A stretch of DNA of 64,000 nucleotides, taken from NCBI RefSeq assembly GCF_024707545.1, contig NZ_CP062229.1, positions 4,693,501 through 4,757,500 of the forward strand, written 5' to 3'. This stretch comes from Mesorhizobium onobrychidis (GTDB taxonomy: Bacteria; Pseudomonadota; Alphaproteobacteria; Rhizobiales; Rhizobiaceae). This document shows, one piece after another, positions 35,994-44,363 of the stretch. The notes beneath the pieces were generated by a model. The model was not told the origin of the DNA and did no database searches. It saw only the letters and a list, made by a program, of their open reading frames with translations. The position numbers and the translations under genes were made by a program. Within the stretch, counting starts at the first letter, position 1, and each line of letters begins with the position of its first letter.

Positions 35994-36505
35994 CGCCGCT
36001 CCCTGCCATACACAACCGACTGGATCGTATCGGCAAGGCCTTGCCATCGCCGCGCGCCGCGGTTTGCGGCGCCCTGCTGTGGGCCGCAGCGATGGGCGCC
36101 AGCGCGCTTGCCAATCTGCTGTTGGACGACTGGGAGACCCCGGCAAAGATCCGCTTCGTCTCATTGCTCTATGCGGCCGGCGGAGCGCTCGCTTTTCCGG
36201 TTGGCCTGTTCCTGGCGCGGCTCGTCTCGCTCGGACGGCATTGGCAAGTTGCCTTGGCGGCCGCGTTTGTCTGCCTTCTTGCCACTACGATCGGCCTCAC
36301 CGGTGGGCTCTTTGCGCTGCAATACCGTTCCTACTATGCCCAGTGGCATGAACCTGCACTGACCATCGCCTGGTCCATCCAGTTCGTGCACACCGTGGCG
36401 ACGGCGTTCTATCAATTCATCGTTCTGGGCATCCGGCTTTATTTTCCACTCGGTTTCATCGCGCTCGCTCTCGCCAGCATCTGGTTTGCGCGGCAGCAGC
36501 GTTGA
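35990..36505 (+). CDS. Four-helix integral membrane protein, hypothetical
   Basis: 171 aa with four predicted membrane spans: AVCGALLWAAAMGASALANL, VSLLYAAGGALAFPVGLFLA, WQVALAAAFVCLLATTIGLT and FYQFIVLGIRLYFPLGFIAL. It begins with GTG at 35990 overlapping the stop of the DUF2259 gene, so the exported protein and this membrane protein may work together. I do not recognise the family. Confidence 0.7.
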   Translation: MTPLPAIHNRLDRIGKALPSPRAAVCGALLWAAAMGASALANLLLDDWETPAKIRFVSLLYAAGGALAFPVGLFLARLVSLGRHWQVALAAAFVCLLATTIGLTGGLFALQYRSYYAQWHEPALTIAWSIQFVHTVATAFYQFIVLGIRLYFPLGFIALALASIWFARQQR

Positions 36506-36564
36506 GGATTTTGTCTGCCTCTGTTAGGACGCGGGCGAATGCACTCGCAAGTCAGGATTGACCG

Positions 36565-37872
36565 ATGATCCCTCGCTACTCCCGGCCGGAAATGGTGGCC
36601 ATCTGGTCGCCCGAAACCCGGTTCCGCATCTGGTTCGAGATCGAGGCCTACGCTTGCGATGCACTGGCCGAACTCGGCGTCATCCCGAAGGAGGCCGCCA
36701 AGACCATTTGGGAAAAGGGCGGGGCCGCGAAGTTCGACGTCGAGGCCATCGACGAGATTGAGCGCGTCACCAAGCACGACGTTATCGCCTTCCTCACCCA
36801 TCTCAGTGAATTCGTCGGCCCGGACGCCCGTTTCATCCATCAAGGCATGACCTCCTCTGACGTTCTCGACACCTGCTTTGCCGTGCAGCTCACCCGCGCC
36901 AGCGACATCCTTTTGGCCGACATCGACGGCCTGCTTGCGGCGCTCAAGCGCCGCGCCTTCGAACACAAGGACACAATCACCATCGGCCGCAGCCACGGCA
37001 TCCATGCCGAGCCGACCACCTTCGGCGTCAAGCTGGCGCAGGCCTATGCCGAATTCTCGCGTTGCCGCGAGCGGCTGGTGCACGCGCGTGAGGACATTGC
37101 GACCTGCGCCATATCAGGTGCTGTCGGCACTTTCGCCAACATCGATCCCTATGTCGAAGAGCATGTGGCGAAGAAACTCGGATTGAAGCCGGAGCCGGTG
37201 TCGACGCAGGTGATCCCGCGCGACCGCCACGCGATGTTCTTCGCGACACTCGGTGTCATCGCATCGTCGATCGAACGGCTGGCGATCGAGATCCGCCATC
37301 TGCAGCGCACCGAGGTGCTGGAAGCGGAAGAGTATTTTTCGCCCGGACAGAAAGGCTCGTCGGCGATGCCGCACAAGCGTAATCCGGTGCTTACCGAAAA
37401 CCTCACCGGGCTTGCGCGCATGGTGCGTTCCTTTGCGCTACCGGCGATGGAGAACGTGGCGCTCTGGCACGAGCGCGATATCTCGCATTCGTCGGTCGAG
37501 CGCATGATCGGCCCGGATGCGACCGTGACGCTCGATTTTGCGCTGTCGCGGCTGACCAGTGTCATCGACAGATTGCTCGTCTATCCCGACAACATGCTGA
37601 AGAACATGAACAAGTTCCGCGGCCTCGTGCATTCGCAGCGTGTGCTACTGGCGCTGACCCAGGCCGGTGTCAGCCGTGAGGACGCCTACCGGCTGGTGCA
37701 GAGAAACGCCATGAAAGTGTGGGAGCAAGGCGCTGATTTCCTTGAGGAACTTTTGGCTGACAAAGAGGTCACCGCAGCCTTGCCCGAAGCCGAGATTCGT
37801 GAAAAATTCGACCTCGGCTATCATACCAAGCATGTCGACACGATCTTCAAGCGTGTGTTCGGGGAAGCGTGA
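36565..37872 (+). CDS. purB: Adenylosuccinate lyase
   Basis: 435 aa. It cleaves SAICAR to AICAR and adenylosuccinate to AMP, releasing fumarate. Signature sequence GSSAMPHKRNP is present, with THLSEFVGPDARFIHQGMTSSD and TIGRSHGIHAEPTTFG carrying the catalytic His residues. Length is normal. It acts after PurC, whose gene lies at 41.4 kb on the same strand with several unrelated genes between. The short upstream gap (59 bases) holds no obvious terminator. Confidence 0.95.
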   Translation: MIPRYSRPEMVAIWSPETRFRIWFEIEAYACDALAELGVIPKEAAKTIWEKGGAAKFDVEAIDEIERVTKHDVIAFLTHLSEFVGPDARFIHQGMTSSDVLDTCFAVQLTRASDILLADIDGLLAALKRRAFEHKDTITIGRSHGIHAEPTTFGVKLAQAYAEFSRCRERLVHAREDIATCAISGAVGTFANIDPYVEEHVAKKLGLKPEPVSTQVIPRDRHAMFFATLGVIASSIERLAIEIRHLQRTEVLEAEEYFSPGQKGSSAMPHKRNPVLTENLTGLARMVRSFALPAMENVALWHERDISHSSVERMIGPDATVTLDFALSRLTSVIDRLLVYPDNMLKNMNKFRGLVHSQRVLLALTQAGVSREDAYRLVQRNAMKVWEQGADFLEELLADKEVTAALPEAEIREKFDLGYHTKHVDTIFKRVFGEA

Positions 37873-37910
37873 GGCCACGCGGATTTGACCGGTCCTAGCC
37901 GGCGCCAGGC

Positions 37911-38106
37911 TGGAACACCCCTCATCCGACCTCGCTTTGCGAGGCCACCTTCTCCCACAAGGGGAGAAGGTAAGACGGCATCGACCTCGCCGCCAACCAT
38001 CAAACTGCGAGATTTGCCGAGGCGCAAACGGCAGGCTCGCCCTTCTCCCCTTGTTGTGGGAGAAGGCGGATCGGCGCGCAGCGCCGAGACGGATGAGGGG
38101 TGTTCC
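37911..38106. repeat. Inverted pair of intergenic palindromic repeats
   Basis: The left unit (37911-37972) reads ggaacacccctcatccgacc, then ctcgctttgcgag, then ccttctcccacaaggggaga. The right unit (38040-38106) carries the same blocks in the opposite order and orientation, ending cggatgaggggtgttcc. Same family as 36-97 and 7845-7975, and uninterrupted. It lies between convergent purB and the VOC gene and could terminate both. Confidence 0.75.
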
Positions 38107-38155
38107 AGCCTAGCGCAGCCTTCACCTGCTCAGCGCGCACCATCAGGTTCGAAGA

Positions 38156-39055
38156 TCAAGCCTTGCCGGGAACGGTCCTGATCACCGTTCCCCATGGGTC
38201 CTCGCGCGTCGCTGCATCAGTCACATTGTCGGACCGCATTTCGACCCAGGCCAGGCCGGACCGGGAAGGATCGCGCCGGCCGGCGCCGGAACTCTGCCAG
38301 GCATTGGCGCCGATGTGGTGGTGGTAGCCGCCTGACGACAGGAACACCGCCGCGCTACCATATCTCGCCACCGTGTCGAAGCCGAACTCCTGGTGCCACC
38401 AGGCCTCGGCGTCTTCCGGCCGACCGACGCGCAGATGGACATGGCCGATGATGCTGTTGTCCGGCATGCCCTGCCAGCCGGCATCGCCGGCCGGCACTTC
38501 GGCGACGACCGACGGGATGTTCAGCCGTCCGGTCGCCATCGCCACCTTGTCGCCGTTCCACTTCCAGTCCTCGTGGCGGCGGTCGGCATAGATTTCGATG
38601 CCGTTGCCTTCAGGATCGGTCAGGTAAAGCGCCTCGCTGACCAGATGGTCGGAAGCGCCCTCGATGCCGATATTGTTCGCGATGGCGTTGTTGATCCAGC
38701 GCCCGAGATCGGCCCGGCTGGGCAGCAGGAAGGCGGTGTGGAACAGGCCAGCACTGCGCGGATCGTCGGGTTTCGCCGCTGCATCCGCCTCGATGTCGAG
38801 CAAGGGACGATTGGCGGCGCCCAGCGTAATCGTGCCGCCGGCGCGGCTCAGTTCCCGCAGACCGACGGCGTTGCGATAGTAAGCGGCCAGGCTTTCGGCA
38901 TTCCGCGCGCGCAACCCGACACGGGCAACGCTGACCGGGGTGGTGGCGGCAAAAGGCAGTTCGCTCATCAAAGTCTCCGTTTGGGCGGCCTTCGACGAGA
39001 TTCCCAAAGCCAGGAGTCCGGCGCCACCTACCATTGTCCGTCGTGTCAGTTCCAA
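38156..39055 (-). CDS. VOC-family (catechol 2,3-dioxygenase-like) protein, possible Tat signal
   Basis: 299 aa with two glyoxalase/VOC repeats, as in CatE-type ring-cleavage dioxygenases: VARVGLRARNAESLAAYYR in the first and IGHVHLRVGRPEDAEAWWHQ in the second. Metal ligands are likely His in GLFHTAFLL or GHVHL and Glu in GNGIEIYADRR. From a TTG at 39055 the frame encodes a twin-arginine-like leader (TRRTMVGGAGLLALGISSKA). The ATG at 38968 has a better ribosome site (cggagactttg) and would give a cytoplasmic 270-aa protein. The substrate is not predictable. Confidence 0.78.
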   Translation of the reverse strand: MELTRRTMVGGAGLLALGISSKAAQTETLMSELPFAATTPVSVARVGLRARNAESLAAYYRNAVGLRELSRAGGTITLGAANRPLLDIEADAAAKPDDPRSAGLFHTAFLLPSRADLGRWINNAIANNIGIEGASDHLVSEALYLTDPEGNGIEIYADRRHEDWKWNGDKVAMATGRLNIPSVVAEVPAGDAGWQGMPDNSIIGHVHLRVGRPEDAEAWWHQEFGFDTVARYGSAAVFLSSGGYHHHIGANAWQSSGAGRRDPSRSGLAWVEMRSDNVTDAATREDPWGTVIRTVPGKA

Positions 39056-39184
39056 ATCCTGGTTCTCTTACACGGCTGCTACTTTTCCCGATGACAGATC
39101 GTCGATCGCGATCGTTCACACAAGACGCCAAGAAGCGAACATGGTGTTCACTATTGTGAGCGATCTCACTGATGAGACCCAGTT

Positions 39185-39231
39185 GCGCATGGTCTGTCCA
39201 AAAACCGCTTCACACTTTTGGGATCATGCGC
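39185..39231. repeat. Palindromic intergenic repeat ('gcgcatg' type)
   Basis: The arms gcgcatggtc (39185-39194) and gatcatgcgc (39222-39231) flank an internal ccaaaaaccgcttcacactt segment. The related element at 49274-49319 has the same arms. It lies upstream of the RBBP9-like gene. Confidence 0.65.
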
Positions 39232-39259
39232 GGTTGCACGACGTAACAGCACTCGTTAC

Positions 39260-39817
39260 ATGCGCGGCATGAAAGTCAGGGATGCAGACATTCTCATCGT
39301 GCCGGGCTACACCAATTCCGGCCCCGACCACTGGCAGAGCCGCTGGCAATCGAAACTGTCGACGGCGCGCCGCGTCGAGCAGGCAGAATGGTCGAAGCCG
39401 GTGCGCGAGGACTGGACGGCGAGCGTAGCCAAGGCGGTCAACGAGGCCGAGCGGCCGGTCGTCATCGTCGCGCATTCGCTTGGCGTCGCGGCGGCAGTCC
39501 AGGCAGCCCCACAGTTCGAGCGGCCGATCGCCGGAGCCTTCTTCGTGGCGCCGCCCGACGTCGCCAATCCCAAGATAAAACCCAGGCACCTGATGACCTT
39601 CGGCCCCTATCCGCGCGAGCCGCTGGCATTTCCTTCGGTGGTGATCGCCAGCCGCAACGACCCGTTCTGCACGTTTGAGGTGGCCGAGGACATTGCCGGC
39701 GCCTGGGGCTCGCTGTTCATCGATGCCGGCGATGCTGGCCATCTCAATGCGGATTCCGGCTTCGGCCCATGGCCCGAAGGATCGATGACTTTTGCGAAAT
39801 TCCTGACGGACCTTTAG
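39260..39817 (+). CDS. RBBP9/YdeN-family alpha/beta hydrolase
   Basis: 185 aa. Typical small serine-hydrolase pattern: ILIVPGYTNSGPDHWQSRW at the N-terminus, nucleophile elbow VIVAHSLGVAAA, SRNDPFCTFEVAEDIA for the acid, and GDAGHLNADSGFG for the His. The family is poorly characterised; human RBBP9 is a serine hydrolase. Two in-frame ATGs (39260 and 39269) are possible. It overlaps the 3' end of the convergent aldolase gene by 4 bases. Confidence 0.85.
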   Translation: MRGMKVRDADILIVPGYTNSGPDHWQSRWQSKLSTARRVEQAEWSKPVREDWTASVAKAVNEAERPVVIVAHSLGVAAAVQAAPQFERPIAGAFFVAPPDVANPKIKPRHLMTFGPYPREPLAFPSVVIASRNDPFCTFEVAEDIAGAWGSLFIDAGDAGHLNADSGFGPWPEGSMTFAKFLTDL

Positions 39818-40587
39818 GGGCCGATCGAGTCCCTCACGCTCTTCAGCAGGGTCTTTGCCCCCAGACCGATCAGCGCATGCTCGGAGCCCATCGCCAGCAG
39901 CCGATAGCCCATCGACACCACACGGCCGGCGATGGTCGGCTCGATGACGTAGATGGCGGCATGCTTGCCGGCCTTGCGTGTCCGCTCGGCGATCGAGGCG
40001 ACGGTTTCCATCATGCTTTCGAGCGTCGAGTTGACGGCGGCGCCGTTCGACCAGGCAATCGAGAAGTCCGATGGGCCGACGAAGATGCCATCGATACCCG
40101 GCGTGTCGAGGATGCCGTCGAGCGCGTCGAGCGCGGCGCGGGTCTCGACCATGGCGAAGGCCATGGTGCGCTCGTTGCTGTCGCGCAGCCAGTCGGCATG
40201 GTCGCCCTTGCCATGACGCGGAAAGGCATAAGTCGGGCCCCAGGAGCGCTCGCCTAGCGGCGGGTACTTCATGGCGGCGGCAAACATCTTGGCGTCCGCC
40301 ACCGAATTCACCATCGGCGCGATCACCGCCTCGGCGCCGAAATCGAGCGCACGGCTGGCCATGTCGAAGCGGCCGACCGGAATGCGCACAAGCGCCGGTT
40401 TGTTGGCGGCCAGCACCGGCCCAAGGCCGCGCAGCACGCTGTCTTCGTGATGTCCGCCATGCTGCATGTCGAGCGTGACGGCATCGAAACCCTGTCTGGC
40501 GAGGATTTCCACTGTCAAGGCATCCGGCACGCCGGACCATGCGGTGCATAGCGTTTCATCCGCCGCCAGGCGTGACTTCAGGGACAT
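39814..40587 (-). CDS. HpcH/HpaI-family aldolase
   Basis: 257 aa TIM-barrel class II aldolase. Motifs: FDAVTLDMQHGGH, LVRIPVGRFDMASRALDFGA, VIAPMVNSVADAKMFAAAMK, MVETRAALDALD, GIFVGPSDFS. HpaI-type enzymes cleave 4-hydroxy-2-oxo acids to pyruvate (or oxaloacetate) and an aldehyde with divalent metal. The ATG at 40587 has aaggaaag upstream. It is alone in its direction, so the pathway cannot be deduced. Confidence 0.87.
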   Translation of the reverse strand: MSLKSRLAADETLCTAWSGVPDALTVEILARQGFDAVTLDMQHGGHHEDSVLRGLGPVLAANKPALVRIPVGRFDMASRALDFGAEAVIAPMVNSVADAKMFAAAMKYPPLGERSWGPTYAFPRHGKGDHADWLRDSNERTMAFAMVETRAALDALDGILDTPGIDGIFVGPSDFSIAWSNGAAVNSTLESMMETVASIAERTRKAGKHAAIYVIEPTIAGRVVSMGYRLLAMGSEHALIGLGAKTLLKSVRDSIGP

Positions 40588-40608
40588 AGGCGCTTTCCTT
40601 TTTGGCTC

Positions 40609-40640
40609 GCGCATCGGCCTGGAAATCGAAATCGATTTTC
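40609..40640. repeat. Short dispersed repeat with gaaatcgaaatcgattttc core
   Basis: A 32-base sequence beginning gcgcatcggcctgg and ending in the palindromic gaaatcgaaatcgattttc core. It differs at two positions from the copy at 57771-57802. Both lie immediately beside genes, upstream of the aldolase here and upstream of ttcA there. Confidence 0.6.
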
Positions 40641-40748
40641 GGAGCACGAGGCGAAAACTCAAAGTGTTAGAACTTACTTTGTGCGGCCGAATGGACGCAC
40701 GCCGCTCTAATGCAGTTCAGCCGGAAACTGCCGCAAAGGCAAAGAAAA

Positions 40749-40771
40749 ACCGCCCGGATAGACCGGGCGGT
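40749..40771 (-). terminator. Intrinsic terminator of the zeta-inhibitor gene
   Basis: On the minus strand a 9-bp perfect stem (accgcccgg / ccgggcggt) with a 5-base loop is followed by TTTTTC. It lies 37 bases after the stop of the DUF1476 gene. Confidence 0.85.
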
Positions 40772-40807
40772 CGATTGGTCCAGCAAGTCGATTGGCTCAA
40801 AGAAAGA

Positions 40808-41128
40808 TCAGGTGTTCTTGATCTGCTCGATCGCCTGCGCCATGAGATCGTCCATGGTGCGGCGAATCTGATGGTCCGACTGGTCGACCCCGGCTTCGTC
40901 GAAATCCTTGCGGATCTTGAGGAAAACGTCGTGATCGCCGGCTTCCTCGATGTCGGCGACAACCACTTGCTTGGCATAGGCTTCGGCATCGGCGCCGGAC
41001 TTGCCCAGCTTTTCGGCGGCCCACATGCCGAGCGCCCTGTTGCGGCGCGCCGAAGCCTTGAACCGAAGTTCCTCGTCGAGTGCGAATTTGCGCTCGAAGC
41101 CCTCTTCGCGATCTTTCATGCTGCTCAT
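40808..41128 (-). CDS. F1-ATPase inhibitor subunit zeta (DUF1476)
   Basis: 106 aa. The N-terminal inhibitory region reads MKDREEGFERKFALDEELRF, followed by KASARRNRALGMWAAEKLG and a helical C-terminal part (DAEAYAKQVVVADIEEAGD). In Paracoccus and relatives zeta inserts into the F1 ATP synthase and blocks ATP hydrolysis. The ATG at 41128 is preceded by ccggaggg, a strong ribosome site. It is a single gene with its own terminator, divergent from purC. Confidence 0.92.
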   Translation of the reverse strand: MSSMKDREEGFERKFALDEELRFKASARRNRALGMWAAEKLGKSGADAEAYAKQVVVADIEEAGDHDVFLKIRKDFDEAGVDQSDHQIRRTMDDLMAQAIEQIKNT

Positions 41129-41405
41129 GGTATCCCTCCGGTCAAATCCGATTCGCTGGTAGCTGAATATGTGTGTTGCCGCAGCACAAACCAAAAGGCC
41201 TCGGGTCGGTCAATATGCTACATCACTTGCTGCGCTGCGGCATTTCATTCCCGAAAGCGGTTGATTGAAAGGATTTGCCGATTGAGCAAACAGTGCGATT
41301 GGGATAGACACCGGCATTGAACCCCTACCGTTGCCGCACTAATTTAGGCAGACGGACAGGAACTGGTCGCTTGCCGCCTGCCCGGAAATCCAGAGAAAAA
41401 ATCAG

Positions 41406-42200
41406 ATGAAAAATCGCCGCCGCATTTATGAAGGCAAGGCCAAGATCCTCTATGAGGGACCTGAGCCGGGGACGCTGATCCAATTCTTCAAGGACGACGC
41501 GACCGCTTTCAACAAAAAGAAGCACGAAATCGTCGATGGCAAGGGCGTGCTCAACAACCGCATTTCCGAGCACATCTTCAACCATCTCAACCGGATGGGC
41601 ATTCCGACCCACTTCATCCGCCGGCTCAACATGCGCGAGCAGCTGATCAAGGAAGTCGAGATCATCCCGCTCGAGGTGGTGGTGCGCAATGTCGCCGCCG
41701 GTTCGCTGGCCAAGCGCCTCGGCATCGAGGAAGGCACCGTGCTGCCGCGCTCGATCATCGAATTCTATTACAAGGCCGATGCGCTCGACGACCCGATGGT
41801 GTCGGAAGAGCACATCACCGCTTTCGGCTGGGCGAGCCCGCAGGAGATCGACGACGTTATGGCACTGGCCATCCGCGTCAACGACTTCCTCTCCGGCTTG
41901 TTCATGGGCGTCGGCATCCAGCTCGTCGACTTCAAGATCGAGTGCGGCCGCCTGTTCGAAGGCGACATGATGCGCATCGTCGTTGCCGACGAGATCTCGC
42001 CGGACTCCTGCCGGCTGTGGGACGTGGCGACCCAGGACAAGCTCGACAAGGATCGTTTCCGCCGCGACATGGGCGGATTGGTCGAAGCCTATCAGGAAGT
42101 CGCCCGCCGCCTCGGCATCATGAACGAGAACGAGCCGCCGCGTCCCGCCGGACCAGTGCTCGTCGCCTCGACCGATGGCGTCAAAGGCAAGCCGCACTGA
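41406..42200 (+). CDS. purC: SAICAR synthase
   Basis: 264 aa. It joins CAIR and aspartate with ATP in purine synthesis. Conserved segments: [68 protein letters not shown] and [17 protein letters not shown]. Length and start (ATG at 41406) are normal. First gene of the purC-purS-(coiled coil)-purQ unit; purS follows 42 bases later. Confidence 0.96.
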   Translation: MKNRRRIYEGKAKILYEGPEPGTLIQFFKDDATAFNKKKHEIVDGKGVLNNRISEHIFNHLNRMGIPTHFIRRLNMREQLIKEVEIIPLEVVVRNVAAGSLAKRLGIEEGTVLPRSIIEFYYKADALDDPMVSEEHITAFGWASPQEIDDVMALAIRVNDFLSGLFMGVGIQLVDFKIECGRLFEGDMMRIVVADEISPDSCRLWDVATQDKLDKDRFRRDMGGLVEAYQEVARRLGIMNENEPPRPAGPVLVASTDGVKGKPH

Positions 42201-42242
42201 GATTTTCTGCCGCTCAACACTTCGAACAGGAGCATGTCCAGC

Positions 42243-42485
42243 GTGATCAAGGCCCGCATTACCGTAACCCTCAAGAACGGCGTGCTCGACCCACAAGGCA
42301 AGGCGATCGAACACGCGCTGTCCGGGATGGGCTTTGGCGGCGTCGGCCAGGTGCGGCAGGGCAAGGTTTTCGACGTCGAGCTTGCTGAGAGCGACAAGAC
42401 CAAGGCCGAGGCCGACCTCAAAGCCATGTGCGACAAGCTTCTGGCGAATACGGTGATTGAGAACTATAGTGTGGCGATTACCTGA
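42243..42485 (+). CDS. purS: Phosphoribosylformylglycinamidine synthase subunit PurS
   Basis: 80 aa. PurS bridges PurL and PurQ in the three-part FGAM synthase. The sequence IKARITVTLKNGVLDPQGKA is characteristic. An ATG at 42234 lies only one base after AGGAG, whereas the GTG at 42243 has ideal spacing and yields the usual family length, so I choose the GTG. The 3' end overlaps a small coiled-coil frame. Confidence 0.93.
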   Translation: MIKARITVTLKNGVLDPQGKAIEHALSGMGFGGVGQVRQGKVFDVELAESDKTKAEADLKAMCDKLLANTVIENYSVAIT

Positions 42486-42747
42486 GGTTGTGCCGGAGGG
42501 CAGATGGCCGAGCTTGATATTTGAAGTCCTCAAGTCCATTCAGTCGCGGCTGGACAGGATGGATTTGACGCTCGGGGAGGTAAAGTCCGAGCTCGGCTCC
42601 ATCCGCGGCCACCTCATCGCCACCGAGGGTGACGTGAAGAACATCTATGGCGTGCTGGCTCGCCAGGACGAGCGTCTGGAACATATTGAACGCCGCTTAG
42701 AGCTGCGCGAACTTGCCGAAGCCCAGAGGCCTTACGAACCGAAATGA
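42457..42747 (+). CDS. Small coiled-coil protein between purS and purQ
   Basis: Up to 96 aa. The core reads [20 protein letters not shown], then [20 protein letters not shown], then [20 protein letters not shown], a heptad-like amphipathic coiled coil. Similar 'SIQ-RL-M' coiled coils are known in small rhizobial hypotheticals. The start is uncertain: TTG 42457 overlaps purS by 29 bases, while TTG 42514 follows a ggaggg. Its stop overlaps the ATG of purQ (ATGA), so purQ translation is probably coupled to it. Function unknown. Confidence 0.65.
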   Translation: MRTIVWRLPEVVPEGRWPSLIFEVLKSIQSRLDRMDLTLGEVKSELGSIRGHLIATEGDVKNIYGVLARQDERLEHIERRLELRELAEAQRPYEPK

Positions 42748-43412
42748 AATCAGCCGTCGTTCTTCTCCCGGGCCTCAACCGTGACCGCGACATGATCGCG
42801 GCGCTGACCAAGATTTCGGGAACGCCGCCGGTCACCGTCTGGCAGACCGACACCGAAATCCCCGATGTCGACCTGATCACCATTCCGGGCGGCTTCTCCT
42901 TCGGCGACTATCTGCGCTGCGGCGCCATTGGCGCGCGCATGCCGGTGATGCGGGCGGTCGCCGAAAAGGCGGCCAAGGGTGTCATGGTCATTGGCGTCTG
43001 CAACGGCTTCCAAATCCTGGTCGAGGCCGGCCTGCTGCCGGGCGCCTTGATGCGCAACACATCGCTGAAATTCGTCTGCCGGCAAGTCAAGCTGCAGATC
43101 GCCAACGCCAACACGATATTCACCCGCCGCTATCAGCCGGGCCAGATCATCCGCTCGCCGGTGGCGCATCACGACGGCAATTACTTTGCCGACGCCGAGA
43201 CGCTTCGCAGGCTCGAAGGCGAAGGCCAGGTCGTGTTCCGCTATGCCGAAGGCACCAATCCCAACGGCTCCATCAACGACATTGCCGGTATCATCAACGG
43301 CCAGGGCAATGTGCTCGGCCTGATGCCGCATCCCGAGAACCTGATCGAAGCGGCGCATGGCGGCAGCGACGGCCGGGCACTGTTCGAAAGTGCCCTCGGC
43401 ATCGCCGCTTGA
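42744..43412 (+). CDS. purQ: FGAM synthase subunit PurQ (glutamine amidotransferase)
   Basis: 222 aa class I glutaminase that feeds ammonia to PurL. The nucleophile is C86 in [19 protein letters not shown], with the catalytic His/Glu in GLMPHPENL near the C-terminus. [15 protein letters not shown] N-terminus (here [11 protein letters not shown]) is typical of the short PurQ of the PurSQL system. The start is embedded in the stop of the upstream coiled-coil frame. Confidence 0.95.
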   Translation: MKSAVVLLPGLNRDRDMIAALTKISGTPPVTVWQTDTEIPDVDLITIPGGFSFGDYLRCGAIGARMPVMRAVAEKAAKGVMVIGVCNGFQILVEAGLLPGALMRNTSLKFVCRQVKLQIANANTIFTRRYQPGQIIRSPVAHHDGNYFADAETLRRLEGEGQVVFRYAEGTNPNGSINDIAGIINGQGNVLGLMPHPENLIEAAHGGSDGRALFESALGIAA

Positions 43413-43456
43413 TATCTTCAGCATTCATCTTTTTTCCGAATTCGAAATAGGCGCGC

Positions 43457-43873
43457 ATGAGCCCGAGACAGACGATCGCCCGCCTCGCTCTCGCCGCCGC
43501 CGCCGGCCTTGCGCTCGCCTCCTGCCAGTCGAAGCCGAAAAGCGCACCGGCGCCTTCGGGCAAGAGTGCGGCGCTGCTTGCCATGGAACAGGTGGCAATC
43601 GCCGCCCACAAATGCTGGATCGCCAGCAAGGATCCCGCTTTCAGGCCCTATCAGATGGCCAATGAGCTGAATTCGTTCACCGGCACGCCGCGCTTCCTGC
43701 TGGTCCCGGCCAAGCATTATGGCGGAAAGCCGTTGCTGGTGGTGCAAGCGCAAGGCAATTCACGCCGTATCGACGTCTACGGTCCGCTGATGAACGAGCC
43801 GCTCGGTGCACGCGTCGGCTCGGATATCGCGCGTTGGCAGACAGGCAACCCGGCCTGCGGTGCGGCTGCGTAG
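43457..43873 (+). CDS. Putative lipoprotein, hypothetical
   Basis: 138 aa. Lipoprotein signal peptide ARLALAAAAGLALASC with lipobox LASC. The mature part contains two Cys (HKCWIASKD and NPACGAAA) that could form a disulfide, and a conserved-looking core NELNSFTGTPRFLLVPAKHY. I do not recognise the family. It follows purQ by 44 bases and may be co-transcribed with it. Confidence 0.7.
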   Translation: MSPRQTIARLALAAAAGLALASCQSKPKSAPAPSGKSAALLAMEQVAIAAHKCWIASKDPAFRPYQMANELNSFTGTPRFLLVPAKHYGGKPLLVVQAQGNSRRIDVYGPLMNEPLGARVGSDIARWQTGNPACGAAA

Positions 43874-44025
43874 CGTCATGGCCCGCTTGCTGCAGATAGC
43901 CGGCCTGGTCATAGGATAAGAATAGATAATGAGGGTAACTTCTCGGCGATGAGGAAGACCGCAGCGGCACTCAACGCCGGCTGCCCATCCCGCTATTCGA
44001 GACGGGAGCATGCGACGACGTACTT

Positions 44026-44178
44026 TCAGTCCCAGAACGGCCTCAGACCCTCGCGATGCGCCTCGCAGCGCGAGATGCCGATGTCCTTGAGCTGATCGTC
44101 GGTCATCTCCAGCAGTGCCAGCCGGCTGCGCCGGCGATCCAGCAGGTCGCCGACCCGGTTTGCGAGTGACCTGACCAT
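44026..44178 (-). CDS. DUF1127 small protein
   Basis: 50 aa, translated by hand: MVRSLANRVGDLLDRRRSRL, then ALLEMTDDQLKDIGISRCEA, then HREGLRPFWD. The L-x-x-M-[ST]-D-x-x-L-x-D-I-G-[IL]-[ST]-R motif is the DUF1127 signature. Members are small, Arg-rich, and some are regulators of phosphate or RNA metabolism. It is divergent from the MocR-type regulator gene. Confidence 0.8.
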   Translation of the reverse strand: MVRSLANRVGDLLDRRRSRLALLEMTDDQLKDIGISRCEAHREGLRPFWD

Positions 44179-44363
44179 ACACACGAGAGCTGAATTGCTC
44201 GGGGCGCGCCGGGCAGGCCGGCAAGGCTATGTCCGTCGCCTGGTGCGACGGATTGTATCGATTGCAGCCATTTTCTTGCTACCAGAATTGGAGATTGTAC
44301 CTTTTTATCGCGAAACCGATATGTATTGACTCTTAATTCGGTGCAATATAGAAAATTGTCACC

